In this document: one piece after another, positions 11,192 to 21,900 of the stretch
Layout of the letters: each line of letters opens with the position of its first letter
How positions within the stretch are numbered: the first letter of the stretch is position 1
Origin: Schistocephalus solidus
Taxonomy: Eukaryota > Platyhelminthes > Cestoda > Diphyllobothriidea > Diphyllobothriidae
Reading direction: 5' to 3'
NCBI GenBank assembly: GCA_017591395.1
Contig: WEDG01000383.1
Span: forward strand, 62,001-126,000
Length of the DNA: 64,000 bases
Made by a program: the position numbers and the translations under genes
The notes under the pieces: generated by a model
What the model saw: the letters and a program-made list of their open reading frames with translations, nothing else
The model's database searches: none
Told to the model about the DNA's origin: nothing

Positions 11192-11902
11192 ATTTTAGGT
11201 CCTGCAGCGTTATTCTTTGGTTCTTTGATCCCCCTAGGATTACACGACAGCCTGGGATTGAATGAGATGGATGGAAAGCATTTTGGCCTTAAGACTCACC
11301 TTGGCCTCTCGCAAGACAACAACATGCTGCCGCCAACGGCTTCGTCGGCAACCCTAGCGGGCACAAAGCTCTGCGTCACACAGTGTCACTCAGTGCGGCA
11401 GGATACAACCGAAGTGGAACGACTGAAGAAGGGGTTTTCTGGCCTCACCAATGGACTCAACATATTCTACACGCCCTCTCTTGGCAGCGTCGGCATTTCC
11501 AACTCCCGATTCTTTGAACCGGACTCCCCACGAGTCTGTGCTGACTCCTCCTCCGCCACCTCCCTTCTCACCTGTTCCCCAAACAATCGCGACGAAGAAG
11601 GTCATCTGGCAAGTGGCTATGTCCTTCAGTCAGAGGAGCGTCCTTCGGCAGCTTGCCTCCGCGAATCTGACAATAACAGGGGCTTGTACTCCCAACTGCT
11701 ACATCATTCCGCAGTTCCGATGACTTCTCTTCATTCCTCCTCTTCCTCCTCTTCGGGTTATTTCATGAAGTCGAAGGGGAGGGCAGATGCGGAGCGGGCG
11801 GATGTAGGGCAGGAAATCGAGGTGACGGAAGAGGAGCGAATTGTCCGGAGATTGAGAACAGTTGTGCCGCTCAGTAGCAACGAAATATTTTCCCGGCTAT
11901 AG
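11192..11902 (+). CDS. Candidate host exon, protein of unknown function
   Basis: The frame is open from 11192 to the TAG ending at 11902. The first in-frame ATG is at 11267, giving 211 residues. Possible splice acceptors (TTTTAG near 11198, CCCTAG near 11236) would make it a last exon instead. The protein is mixed in composition: a Ser/Thr-rich middle, a seven-Ser run near its C-terminal third, and a charged tail containing EVTEEERIVRRLR before PLSSNEIFSRL. I recognise no domain. It is more GC-rich than its surroundings and matches none of the repeat families in the window, which is why I keep it. It could still be a chance open frame. Confidence 0.4.
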   Translation: MLGPAALFFGSLIPLGLHDSLGLNEMDGKHFGLKTHLGLSQDNNMLPPTASSATLAGTKLCVTQCHSVRQDTTEVERLKKGFSGLTNGLNIFYTPSLGSVGISNSRFFEPDSPRVCADSSSATSLLTCSPNNRDEEGHLASGYVLQSEERPSAACLRESDNNRGLYSQLLHHSAVPMTSLHSSSSSSSGYFMKSKGRADAERADVGQEIEVTEEERIVRRLRTVVPLSSNEIFSRL

Positions 11903-12364
11903 TATACTTTCACGCCCTTATACCTGCAGTCCTTAAACGTGTGTCCTGGTAGAGAGCTCAAACGAATGTTTGTGCGTGTGCCTCCTTGTCTTACGGCAGC
12001 GTGGATTGCCTATAACAGCAACGCAAACCAGATTACCCAGCTGTTACTTCTTAACCTACTGATCAACACATATATTCACCCTCCCTCGACGGAAAGCGGT
12101 CGAAACATGAATAGGGCGTTCGTATAATTTTTATTTCTGAACGATTGTCGTCTACATAGGCGTGAAATGAAGTGCTGAAAAAACTGCTGTCATCTTTGTA
12201 AATGATATAATTTCATCATTAATTTTTTCTAATATAAAATGGGTCAGCCTACCGAAAATTCTTTTTTTTGCATTTCCTATAATAAACGAAAGACCGTGAT
12301 TGCTGGGTATTTATTAGGTTTGCAACTGACAGGAGAATTGAAACCGCACAGCTAGCTCGATATG
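11903..12364. other. Downstream of the 11.9 kb frame, unassigned
   Basis: AT-rich sequence with no recognised repeat. An AATAAA-like hexamer (TAATAAAC) near 12282 could serve as a polyadenylation signal for the frame upstream, but this is weak. Confidence 0.35.
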
Positions 12365-12745
12365 TGTTTGTCTGGAGTGGTTCACCGATGGACTGAGTGG
12401 TTCACCGATGGAGTGGTTCACCGATGGACTGAGTGCCAGGCTGCAATGACTCCTTCTTAATTTAGCTTCTATGACATTCTCATTCCCTGGGATCCGAGCA
12501 GGTGTAACGGTACGCATAGGATCGGCTCTGGCCGCGATATCCACTTGTGACCTCTCCCACCTCCGGTGTTCGTGACTCTGAGATGACACTGGGCTTAGTT
12601 TGGGGAGGGGGAATGTGTGCAATGGATACAGAGCAAGTCCACTACTCCTTTATTCTAAATCACACGTAAGTCACCGTCCCTGCGCCCCTGTGCTTTGGGG
12701 CACAGAGGGGACTTCGCCAAAACCGACGTTCGAACTGTCGTATAT
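12365..12745 (+). repeat. Diverged LINE 3' end, plus strand, with local triplication
   Basis: Matches the terminal 3' UTR of LINE copy B (about 39105-39441) with many substitutions. Shared anchors in order are CTGAGTGCCAGGCTGCAATG, GGGATCCGAGC, CTCTGGCCGCG, ACCTCTCCCACCTCCGG, CACCGTCCCTGC and CGAACTGTCG. Near 12375-12430 the motif GAGTGGTTCACCGATG is present three times where the parent has one copy. Confidence 0.7.
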
Positions 12746-15018
12746 GCCAATTTAATTGCTGAAGACAATTATAAACTTACAAATTGATAAGGACCTTAGG
12801 TACGGCTAGCACAGGACGGAATGCATAAAATACGTGCGACTTATACAGAGTTGCATACGATACTCGGAAATATCGCAGCCAGAGGGCATGAGACCCAGAA
12901 AACTGACGCAACGACAGGTTCAAGCCGATTCCTACTTTACTCACTCAACCATATCCCCGATAACCATATGCAACTGGACACAAACCGAGACATATGCACA
13001 TGACACATGGTTGAGTGCTGTCAATTAATCAGCAGTGCTGTGATACCGCAAGGCCACCGCTGACTAAACCTCGTTAGTATTTGTTATTTCGTCCCCGATA
13101 GCAGCAAATCAACCGCTTTTCGATCTGATTTGCTTGAAGGCGGAGGCGTAATGTTCTGTGACATCAGTCAGGTATGCGCGTGCATAGATGCAGGTGAATT
13201 GGAGGCTGTTTAAAACAGTTTCTTCTGTAACTAACAGAGCATGTTTGCAGTAAATCTAAACTACGAAGCATCTAAACGTGAAGCATCTTACACAGTTTGG
13301 GAGAAATTTATCTCGTGTCAAGGTTTGTTTTTCTTTCCTTCAGCGAGAGGCATCACTCTCGACATACCTATACAGAGAGGCCCTCTTATGTCACATGCTT
13401 CATTTATAGCTATTTAGGCCATGACGATTATGTGATGGCTCAAGGCCAAAGTTAAAATTCAATTTCAGAAATTTGGGTCAGATCAACAGCGCCCATCTCT
13501 TCGAGTGCAGTGAAACATGTACTTACACCATCGCCATAAAGGCCTGGTACACGTGGAGTAGGACCAGCTCGTGCGTGGCCCACGTAGACGAGGTGTTTAG
13601 CTTTGAGGACCACTGCACCCGAGCACACCTCCAATTGGCTTGGCAGTGCCTTGCAATCGGATTCGGACTGGTGTGAGAGGAGGGAAAGCGGTAAATGCAA
13701 CTCAAGCCAGTCCCCCCCCCCCAACTCTATAAATTGATTCGCGCGTGAGTCGTCGGTGGGGCCTTTTGAGCTGTCGTGGAGGCAGTGCTTCGCGATGACG
13801 CAGCCCACCTCTTGGCCTGAGCTACAGGTTATCCCTGCACAGCGGGTGGATGGCGAAACGTCCCTCCGTGAAAGTCGCCTGCGAACTAGGCCGGCCCTCG
13901 AGTCCGACAAATAAGCATTTAAGCACCATGCAACGATGCCTCCCGGATACATAAAAAAGGGCCGCAGAGCCCTATTGCATAAGAAGACAGAGAAAATGTT
14001 GCTGGCCATTTGAGAAGTCTTTTCCTGCCACTGTCAGCGTCTCACGCATAGGCTAATCGCTCATTTTCCAGACAACTTTTTAACCAGGTACGCTGTTATG
14101 TAAACTTACGGCTTATGTCAGGCATACGGAAGCCTTTACAGTTAACATTTGCCCCAGCCTAATCAAGTAAGAGTAAGTAGGAGACAGCACCGGTCCACAC
14201 AGTAGGCTTCCAAAAAGTAACTGTAAGCTTTATTAAGATTCTCCAGGTGACCCTACATTCTGGAACGACTATGGACCACATGTGGAGCTGTCTGCGTGAC
14301 TAGTGAACTCATGAACTATTCTGACCGCAAAAGGAAGCCACCAGTGCCGGACAAGCAACAAACAGAAGTCGTGTTTTGAGGCCGTATGCACAGCATGTAT
14401 CAAAAACTTCAAAACTCCCGACAGACATCTTTAAGTATGTGTTATAACGGGAAAAGCCCGAAAATCTCTGATTTTTGACGATCGCTTGTCATCGAATTCT
14501 CGCCATACAATTCGGAGCATGATCAAATCTGTTCAGGATTGAGAAGCGCCACTAACAAAGGCGTTGGATACAGAAATGGTTTTTTCTAGCATGGCTGAGA
14601 AGAGGGCATTTTGGTCTTTTTGAAGAATTTACCGAAATCATCAAATATGCCCTCATCTGGGAAGTTAATTTAAGTGTGTTTGATAAATTGCATAGTAAAA
14701 CGATGGCTTAAGACCCACTAGTACGCGATAGCCTGCTAGAACTGATTTTATTCATCGCTATTTATCTCAGTAAAAAAAAGCGTTAGTTAAATATAGTGCA
14801 ATTTTCGTTGATCAACAAAACTTGCAAAATGTCGTTCACATTCGTGGCCATACTGCATAGAAATGTCGTTTCATACAGTGTTTATGCAGGAAGTTTTATA
14901 TTCCCGCAGAAGGTAGTCGGAAATAGTATTGCATTTTATATTGAAATTTTCAGTCCTTCATGTATTAAACTTACCAAAATCTGTTATTTTTACCGCCTTC
15001 GGTTTGCGAATACACTAG
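12746..15018. other. Unassigned stretch with one open minus-strand frame
   Basis: A 185-codon minus-strand frame occupies 13452-14009, in a GC-richer block with a C run near 13709. The frame has no recognised domain and no clear start context. I suspect an old mobile-element fragment, but cannot name it. A 90-codon plus-strand frame near 14796-15068 runs into the foldback element. Nothing else is recognised. Confidence 0.35.
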
Positions 15019-15935
15019 ATTCCCTATCTCATGAAATGTCATCCGAAATTCTCAAATGTTTTTTTTAAATTTAAACAAATTACTAAAGTAAGGTTGTTGT
15101 GTTGAACATCATGCAGCCTAATCCCAAAATATTTCAGCTGGAAACCGGCTTTTGAAAGAGCTTCTTTCTGACCACCTGCAGAAAGCAGAAATGTCTACTT
15201 AATTAGTATGCAATTTTCTCATAGATTTTTAAATCCCTTAATAATTTAAACATACTTTATAAAAAACACGCATATAAATATACTATATTTTACTCATTTG
15301 ATAGCAAACTACGTCTTCTTATAATTTAAAAAAGTTAAAAAAAGTTTTAAAAAAGTTTCCAAATTGCCGAATAATTTTGAACCCTACCCGTCGTTACACT
15401 TGACTTCCAATTTTCCGAACTACATGCCCTATGCATTCTGTCAAAGGAAAATCACAGGTTTATTTGCGCTATAAGGAAGAAACTTCATAGTTCTCATAAA
15501 AGGTTGCAGTGTAAATTTTATAGGCAACGTCAATAAATTTGCAGATTCGATGCATTATGAATGAACATTTCACGGGTTTAAAGAGTCTAATAATAAGAAA
15601 CTTTTTGTAAACCGTACGATACCCTTTATTCAAGTATAAAATTTTAATAAGACGTAGTTTGCTATGAAATAAATAAAAGAAATAGTATTTTTGTGTGCGT
15701 TTTCTTTTAAATATATTTGAATTAATTAGAGCATAGAAAATAAATGAGAAAAGGGCATACTACTTAAGTAGCCAATTTTTATGCATTCCGCAGACGGTCA
15801 GAAAGAAGCTCCTTAAAACGCTGTCATCCTGAAGTGACTGAAAGTTATTGGAAGTAGGCTGCATGATAATAAATATGACAACCCTAAGTAAGTAATTTGT
15901 TTTACTTCCTTTGACCCACTTGTGAAAAACTCGGC

Positions 15936-16017
15936 GGCCTCGGTGGGATTCGAACCCACGCCAGCAAAGGAAAGGCTTAAGTACAGCCAACGCTCTAGCC
16001 AACTGAGCTACGAGGCC
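15936..16017 (-). tRNA. tRNA-like module in a repeat (apparent anticodon ACT)
   Basis: An 82-nt class II (long variable arm) tRNA-like fold. It has a perfect 7-bp acceptor stem GGCCTCG/CGAGGCC, box A TAGCTCAGTTGG, box B GGTTCGAATCC and a perfect T stem GTGGG/CCCAC. The anticodon arm is imperfect (four pairs plus a T-T). Its loop puts U at position 33 and ACT at 34-36, suggesting a serine-type ancestor. Because the same module sits within a longer repeated unit in several places, it is more likely part of a SINE-like repeat than a working tRNA gene. Confidence 0.6.
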
Positions 16018-16323
16018 CCACCGGGAGCCGTGAGTTTAATCACGCTTGGGTCAAGTTACCCGCCCAGCCTACTGCAACGTATGGAATCCAACAATTCTGA
16101 TACAGCAAGCTGACTGCCCAGCAGGATTTCCTAAGCAATCAATCTAGAATCCACCAGATGACAACCAGGCGCAATTAATTAGGAGAGGATTTTGGCAGAT
16201 TTGAATAATTATTTTGACATAGAGCAGTCAGCTTGCTGTATCAGAATTGGTGGATTCCATACGTTGCAGTAGGCTGGGCGGGTAACTTGACCCAAGTGTG
16301 ATTATACGCACGGCTACCGGTGG

Positions 16324-16405
16324 GGCCTCGTAGCTCAGTTGGCTACAGCGTTGGCTGTACTAAAGCTTTCCCCTTGCTGGCGTGGGTTCGAATCCCACCG
16401 AGGCC
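16324..16405 (+). tRNA. tRNA-like module in a repeat, second half of the dimer
   Basis: The same 82-nt module as at 15936-16017 but on the plus strand. It keeps the acceptor and T stems and both internal promoter boxes. One change weakens the D stem (GGCTACAGC instead of GGCTAGAGC), and the anticodon-arm 3' side reads AGCTT. It is preceded by a conserved leader (about 16225-16323) and followed by a trailer ending CAAGTGGGTCAAAGGA. Confidence 0.6.
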
Positions 16406-16593
16406 GCCGAGTTTTTCACAAGTGGGTCAAAGGAATTATTCAAATCTGCCAAAATCCTCTCCTAATTTGTTTTACTCGAAAGCATTTTTCAGAATTTCGG
16501 TTGACATTTCATGATATGGGGAATCTACTCTATGTATTATGTTGAATAGGATGAAACCATAGGTTACGGCAATTTTCCCTGAAACCACATTGA

Positions 16594-16760
16594 TGGGGTT
16601 AGGGGCTATGGATCCCTATTGAAAGTGGCCTTGCAATTAATGCCCCAAAGTAGGGTTAGTTTTTGACTTTGTGCTAAGGTTAGGGATAGACTTGGCGTCA
16701 AGGGGGTTAGGATAAGGTTTAGGGCTAGGGTTATGAGGGACAGTATTAGGGTAAACATTA
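16594..16760. repeat. Degenerate TTAGGG-like tract
   Basis: Irregularly spaced GGGTTAG, GGTTAGG, AGGGTTAG and GGTTTAGGG motifs occur over about 170 bp. Similar tracts (opposite strand) lie at 46270-46455 and 56148-56210. It is too degenerate to be a functional telomere. Confidence 0.6.
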
Positions 16761-18873
16761 AGACACGAAAATATATAGTGTCACACAACCTGCAGTACAT
16801 GAGCTCCATATTTTTGGGCCTGATTGGTGGCATTAATAAGACGAATATGAGACTACACTATGATACCTGCAATGATCTCAACATTAAAACTCCTTAAAAC
16901 CAAAATATTACTTCATCTTAAATATCGAATTCCAGCATGGTGTCGATACATAAAAAGAAGCACATGAAATCCAACCTTCATTTGCGCAACCTTGAAACGA
17001 GTTCGAGTTTGCATAAACCTTGACAATTACCAGAAAAAAACAACCATTACTTAAGTAGGGTTCCGTCAGCTGGATGGACGGAACTATTTTCGGACCGGAG
17101 GTAGTACGCTTCCTTGCATAACAAAACAGTCATATTATTTTAGTTGTTCTCCGGCATTCAAATATTAAGTAGTCGTTTTTTTGAAAATGTATCGATTTAC
17201 TTAGGAGTTTTGATTGGCTTTAGTGCCTACACCAGGCATCGATTAATTTGAAAAAAATGCAGACCAGGTTGACACGGGAGGGAATTTGTAAAAGAGTAAT
17301 GATATTTGAGTTTTCCGATAACGCCCACATTGAAAAACTTAAGCAGCTGGACGAATTATGCAAGTTCTCAGGAACATTAATTAAAAGTGCATGGTTATGG
17401 TCAATCAATTGAAAGAAACACTTCACAGAAGCTGGAAGCCTACATGATTATTTCACTGAAGTCGACAACATTCCATTCAAGTATTTACCTTTGATTAGTC
17501 CAGTTCCGACAAGTTCAACGCAGGTACATTCAATAAATTCGCCATAAATTGAATTAAGCTGTTTTCTGACTGGAGGTCTAGCAGACGATATATGAATAAC
17601 TAAGGTGAATAAGTCAAAAGCCGAACAACCCACAATGGAAGCAAACAACACCGCACAAAATGGTTGGGGGATCTCAGTTAAAATGTTTGTTCTAAGTAGG
17701 AGAAAGCCAATCCTTCCTAGTGTGATTATAGTACATGCTACCTCTTTGCTCATTAGGCTGATGGTGGATACAAGTTGACAGTGGTAAACTCAAATTTTCC
17801 TACTTATTTCAGACCGGCGTTGAAAAAGTCGTGTCTTGAATACTTGACTTCAAATAGTTCAAGTGACGCCTCGTGAAACATTCATACATATCACTTGAAG
17901 TACAGTCTCGTTTTTCAGAGATTAAGGGAAAGCTCAAACAGGTAGCCGCCTCACGGGCTTTTCCATTGAAAACAACATCACTGTTAATCCACTTTATGTC
18001 CCTTTGTGAGTCATGAATACATTTTTCCCCTTTCCTCTGAGAAAATCAAATTTCTTCCATAGTGGATGGAAAAAAGGAGGCTCAGAGTACCCTTGACGTT
18101 CGAGGTCAACTTCTGTCCCTTACCGTGTTCTAGGTTGCTTTTGCTCGCACATTTACCGAACCTAACGAAAAAAAACACGTTCTTATCAAAAATGTACATA
18201 GAAGAGAAATTTCTACTGACACTCCGTCGAGAAAAGCCAGAGCAACCCTGGCCCTTCGTTTTCAAAACAGTTAATCACGAGAGACCGAAGGTTTAACAGT
18301 GGCTGACGTTTTCCTTTGGTGGGGCAAAGGCGGCGAACGTACCAATCTCTCGCCTAAGTTATAAACCTTATGTCGGAACAGACTACATGTTGGAACGTTC
18401 CCCGCTGCTTAATTTGAAGATGCAGACTTGCTATTTCCGACAACGACAGTGAGAGATGGCACAATAAGGAAGAGAGGGCGACAATCAGCGATACAATTGA
18501 GCCAACTTTCCTTTACCAAGCTTGCTCTGGGGGAGCCGGGAGAACGGGCAGGCAGAATGAGCCCAGGTTGGGTGGGGAGAGAGAGAGAGGGGCATAAAAA
18601 CTGCAGGCAGGAGCATCCCACTGTTAACTGCTGCGTCCCGCACTTAGGAGTTTTCGCGTCAGCCAGTCGCACAGATTCTCGCATGCAAATATCTCCTGGG
18701 AAGCCGACGGGGAAGGAGGAGGAAGAAGATTGGAGCCAGTGGGTGGGGTGGGTGGGAAGGGCAGGAAAAACCTGGCCCTTTAAAAGTATCGGAGTGTTGG
18801 AGTGTATGTGCGTGTAGCAAGTGTCTTGGTCAATTCCTTGAGGAAAAACCAACCCATATTTCCCCGGAGGCCT
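16761..18873. other. Unassigned sequence
   Basis: Mostly AT-rich. From about 18400 onwards the base composition becomes GC-richer and purine-skewed (GAGAGAGAGAG near 18578). Open frames on both strands at 18409-18957 lack recognisable features. The GC-rich block could be a promoter-proximal region, but no gene can be attached to it. Confidence 0.4.
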
Positions 18874-18965
18874 CGTGCGTCGCGCGCGCGCGCGCTTACG
18901 CGCGCGTGCACGTATTTGAAATCGTCCAGTTGGGCGTGCGTGCGTGCGTGCGTGCATGCGCGCAT
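18874..18965. repeat. Alternating CG and GTGC tract (Z-DNA-prone)
   Basis: A (CG)n run at about 18880-18895 is followed by CGCGCGTGCACG and then four to five GCGT repeats near 18936-18955. Alternating purine-pyrimidine sequence over about 80 bp lies in an otherwise AT-rich genome. Confidence 0.8.
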
Positions 18966-21900
18966 TTAAGCGCCGCTGTCATGTGGTTCTTTGTGCGTCT
19001 GCTTTGTGTGTATGTGTGCGGATGACCACTGCGCCACAGAATTCTGCTCTGATGTGCGGCGGCACTTTTGAACGGAACCCATGCCGATGTGCATTAGGGG
19101 TCACCGAGCCAAGATCAGATATTCTGTTTGCCCAGCACCGCCACGAGGTTAGTGAGAAATGCGGGCTGTATTGCGGGCTTTAAAATTTGCTATGGAACTT
19201 AAATGAAGTCGGGAAAATGCACACAAATAAGGATAGCGGTAATAGAGATATGATGACACACAAGTTAAACGAGATTAACTTATGAAGGGACTACTAGACC
19301 TTCCTATTGAAAGAGAGAAAAGAGCAGAATTAGTAAAAGGACACAGGCTCTGGCAGGCCGAAGATGACGCGTGAAATTTTCTTTCATGTCTGAGGTCGAT
19401 CCCATCGTCCACCATGAGCGTACGACCTCCTATTTAGAAGACATGTACTGCTCGTGGTCACGTGAAAAGTCAATCCAGGGAAACCAGCCAAGCTAGATGT
19501 TCTTAAATAAGTAATTCAAGTCATTTTAGCTTATCTCCTGTACACTTCGAAAAGGTAAAAATTCACAATCAACAAACCTCGTAGGAGATATTGTTGCGAA
19601 CTAAAAAAAAATTGGTTTAAAAAACTTCAATGATTGAAAACGACGCAAAAAGTAGTTTTTTTGGTAAAAGCTTGCTATATGAATTATCTCGTATCTAGAA
19701 AGACGTGCATTTAATTACGTTTAAAGTCTGTCATTTCGCTCTGCTAACGTCTATTTTTCAATTTTAAGGTGAGACAGACTCTTGGTTGTTGAAAAACACA
19801 TAGGTTAGGCCAAATATTTCACGTAAAATAGGTGTAGGAAATACATAAACGAAAAATAAGGTTACCTTGAGAGTTATTTATTTAAATAAAATTTTTAAAA
19901 TAATGGTTTTGATACAGAGCAGAAGCCAATCCTTGATTTGACCACTCTGTACGTTGGGCTGCATACACAAAGCAGTGGTGGCAAAAAATCTGACAACGTT
20001 AAGACAGACAGTTGCGATGAGCAGTCCAAAAAAGTTGATTACCTTAATTCTTACTGGAGAGTGGCAATAAAACACTGATAAATGTAAAGAAAATTCCATG
20101 TTCTATGCGTATTAACTATTATAATAGCAGAGCTGGGTTTGGATCTCCACTGAGTTTAGATAGAATGCAAAATTAACATGATGCCTGCATTCATAATAAA
20201 TGTGAAGGAAACACCACTGTATTCGATGTTTGAGACTCCCGATTATGTTAATCGGAAGTGACTTTATTTTAACGAGAAGGGAATACGGAATAATTAACTG
20301 AATGAGATAAACTGTGCGCACCATCGATAATGTCAAAATATTCCACGGTTGAAAGCAAAATACGCAATTGCCTAGCAATAAAAAAACCTTTTTCATCTCT
20401 TTGAATGAAGCATACGAACCATACTTAAAATTCTTCTAATCTTTTTTTTTTAAGAAAGCATATGATAAAGCGGAACCCTATTCTAGGGCTGTCCAACATT
20501 AGGATGTTTCTTGTTATTTTCGCATAACGTGCGCACCGGGTAAGAATGTATGAATAGAATATCCTTGATAACTTTTGACACACGTATCTCACAATCTTAA
20601 AATTTAACTTTTCGATAATGCTGAATATTTTTTTATAAAGGTACCTGTCAATCTAGTTCGGAAATATCTTCCATTTTCAGACTGTTAACAATAACTTATG
20701 TAATTTCAACCGATGGCAACCTTAAACAATCTCCTTACGGGAGCTGATATATGCCTTTCGCATATTTAGTTTGTTCGGAAAAATGGTTGTTCGATCAAAA
20801 CCTCAGAATAGTTGCTCAAGAGCTAGGAAGTCTAGGAAGTCCAGACTTAAACTACAGCTAACTAAATTTGGCGACTAAACAGACATTTATTCCCAAGCAG
20901 ACATTTTAATACATAAAAACACAATACAGAAACGGGCTTATGAACTCGACAGTGAGGATTGTACTTCTCAAATATATGCTTAAAACATATACCTCTTCTG
21001 GTTTTCTATGCCTAACTCAACAACCATCATTAGTTAACGGAATACCGCCTTCACAATCATTTCAGCAGGAAATAAAATGGAAGTTCTTTTCATATTTCCG
21101 ATGACCACCATCAGGACAACGGATTCATGTCTCTCCGGTAGAGAGTTGTAATACTTAATTTTCAGGCATTAAAAGAACGGGTTCAAATCAAAGGTCTCCC
21201 GAACTTGGGGTTGTATATGACTAGCTCACGAGCACTACTAAACCAGGAACAGTCATCTTAATCTCCCTGGTTTTTAGCGGTACCGCTTTATTTGCATTCA
21301 ATCCTAGGTGCTAAACAACTATCTGCGAGCGCTTTATATTTAAGCCTAAAATATAACGGGACAAGCAGTCGTCGCAGCCTAATCCGCCAGCACCTCAAAA
21401 AGAAGTATCGACAAAGACTAAGGAGATTTGCATGGCCATTTTACGTTTATTCACAGTCGATAGCCATCCATATCCAGCCACATATTTCGTTGATATATAT
21501 ATATATATATAAAAGTAATATGAGTCAAGATTCGAGGTATAGATATCTTATCGAGCTCATCATCCCCTGAAGAAGACGAAAAAGAATAGACGCGTTCATG
21601 AACTCGTCCCTGTATTCTTTTATATATACACATATATATTGAATAACTGAGGTAGCATGCCTTCCGAGATGATAATGAAGAAAGAAGGTTCGTCGGAAAA
21701 TCGAGTTTTACTCGTGAATTTTCAAGCAGGTTACGCCGGACCCTCGTCAGACGAAATAAAAAGTGGGAATTGGGATTATCACACTAGAGAGCTTGGTGGG
21801 GCAGACAGGCAGACGTGCGTGGGAGGGTGGTCGAAAAAGGTGTGACGATAAATTTCGGGTGAGTGGAGGTGTTAAAGTCCCGATTGTAGTTCACGCGTCG

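Larger units (their letters stand above)
15893..16476. mobile_element. Inverted dimer of a tRNA-containing repeat with 14-bp target duplication
   Basis: The 14-mer TAATTTGTTTTACT occurs at 15893-15906 and again at 16463-16476, bracketing a 556-bp insertion in the right arm of the foldback element. The insertion is two copies of the same repeat, head to head: the left reads on the minus strand, the right on the plus. The arms (about 15907-16120 and 16225-16440) are nearly identical. A perfect 34-bp inverted repeat also lies at 16177-16210 and 16434-16467. A target duplication of this length fits target-primed retrotransposition. Confidence 0.85.
15019..16522. mobile_element. Foldback element, near-complete, interrupted by a tRNA-repeat dimer
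   Basis: The outer ends are inverted: GATTCCCTATCTCATGAAAT at 15019 against a diverged ATTTCATGATATGGGGAATC ending at 16522. The left arm carries TTACTAAAGTAAGGTTGT, CAGCCTAATCCCAAAATATT and TTCTTTCTGACCACC. The right arm carries the reverse complements between about 15780 and 15892. Without the 556-bp insertion at 15907-16462 it is about 950 bp, the same size as the 5455-6415 copy. No protein is encoded. Confidence 0.8.

Noticed and set aside
13452..14009. 185-codon minus-strand frame
   Set aside because: No recognised domain or conserved motif; the block looks like an old repeat. Kept only as an unassigned note.
15936..16017. Functional tRNA-Ser gene
   Set aside because: The fold is good, but the same module occurs in several repeat copies with shared leader and trailer, the anticodon arm is imperfect, and ACT is an unusual serine anticodon. 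A repeat-derived module is more likely.
18409..18957. Overlapping frames on both strands (182 and 129 codons)
   Set aside because: Both arise in a GC-rich, purine-skewed block where stops are rare; no domain, and the strands shadow each other.
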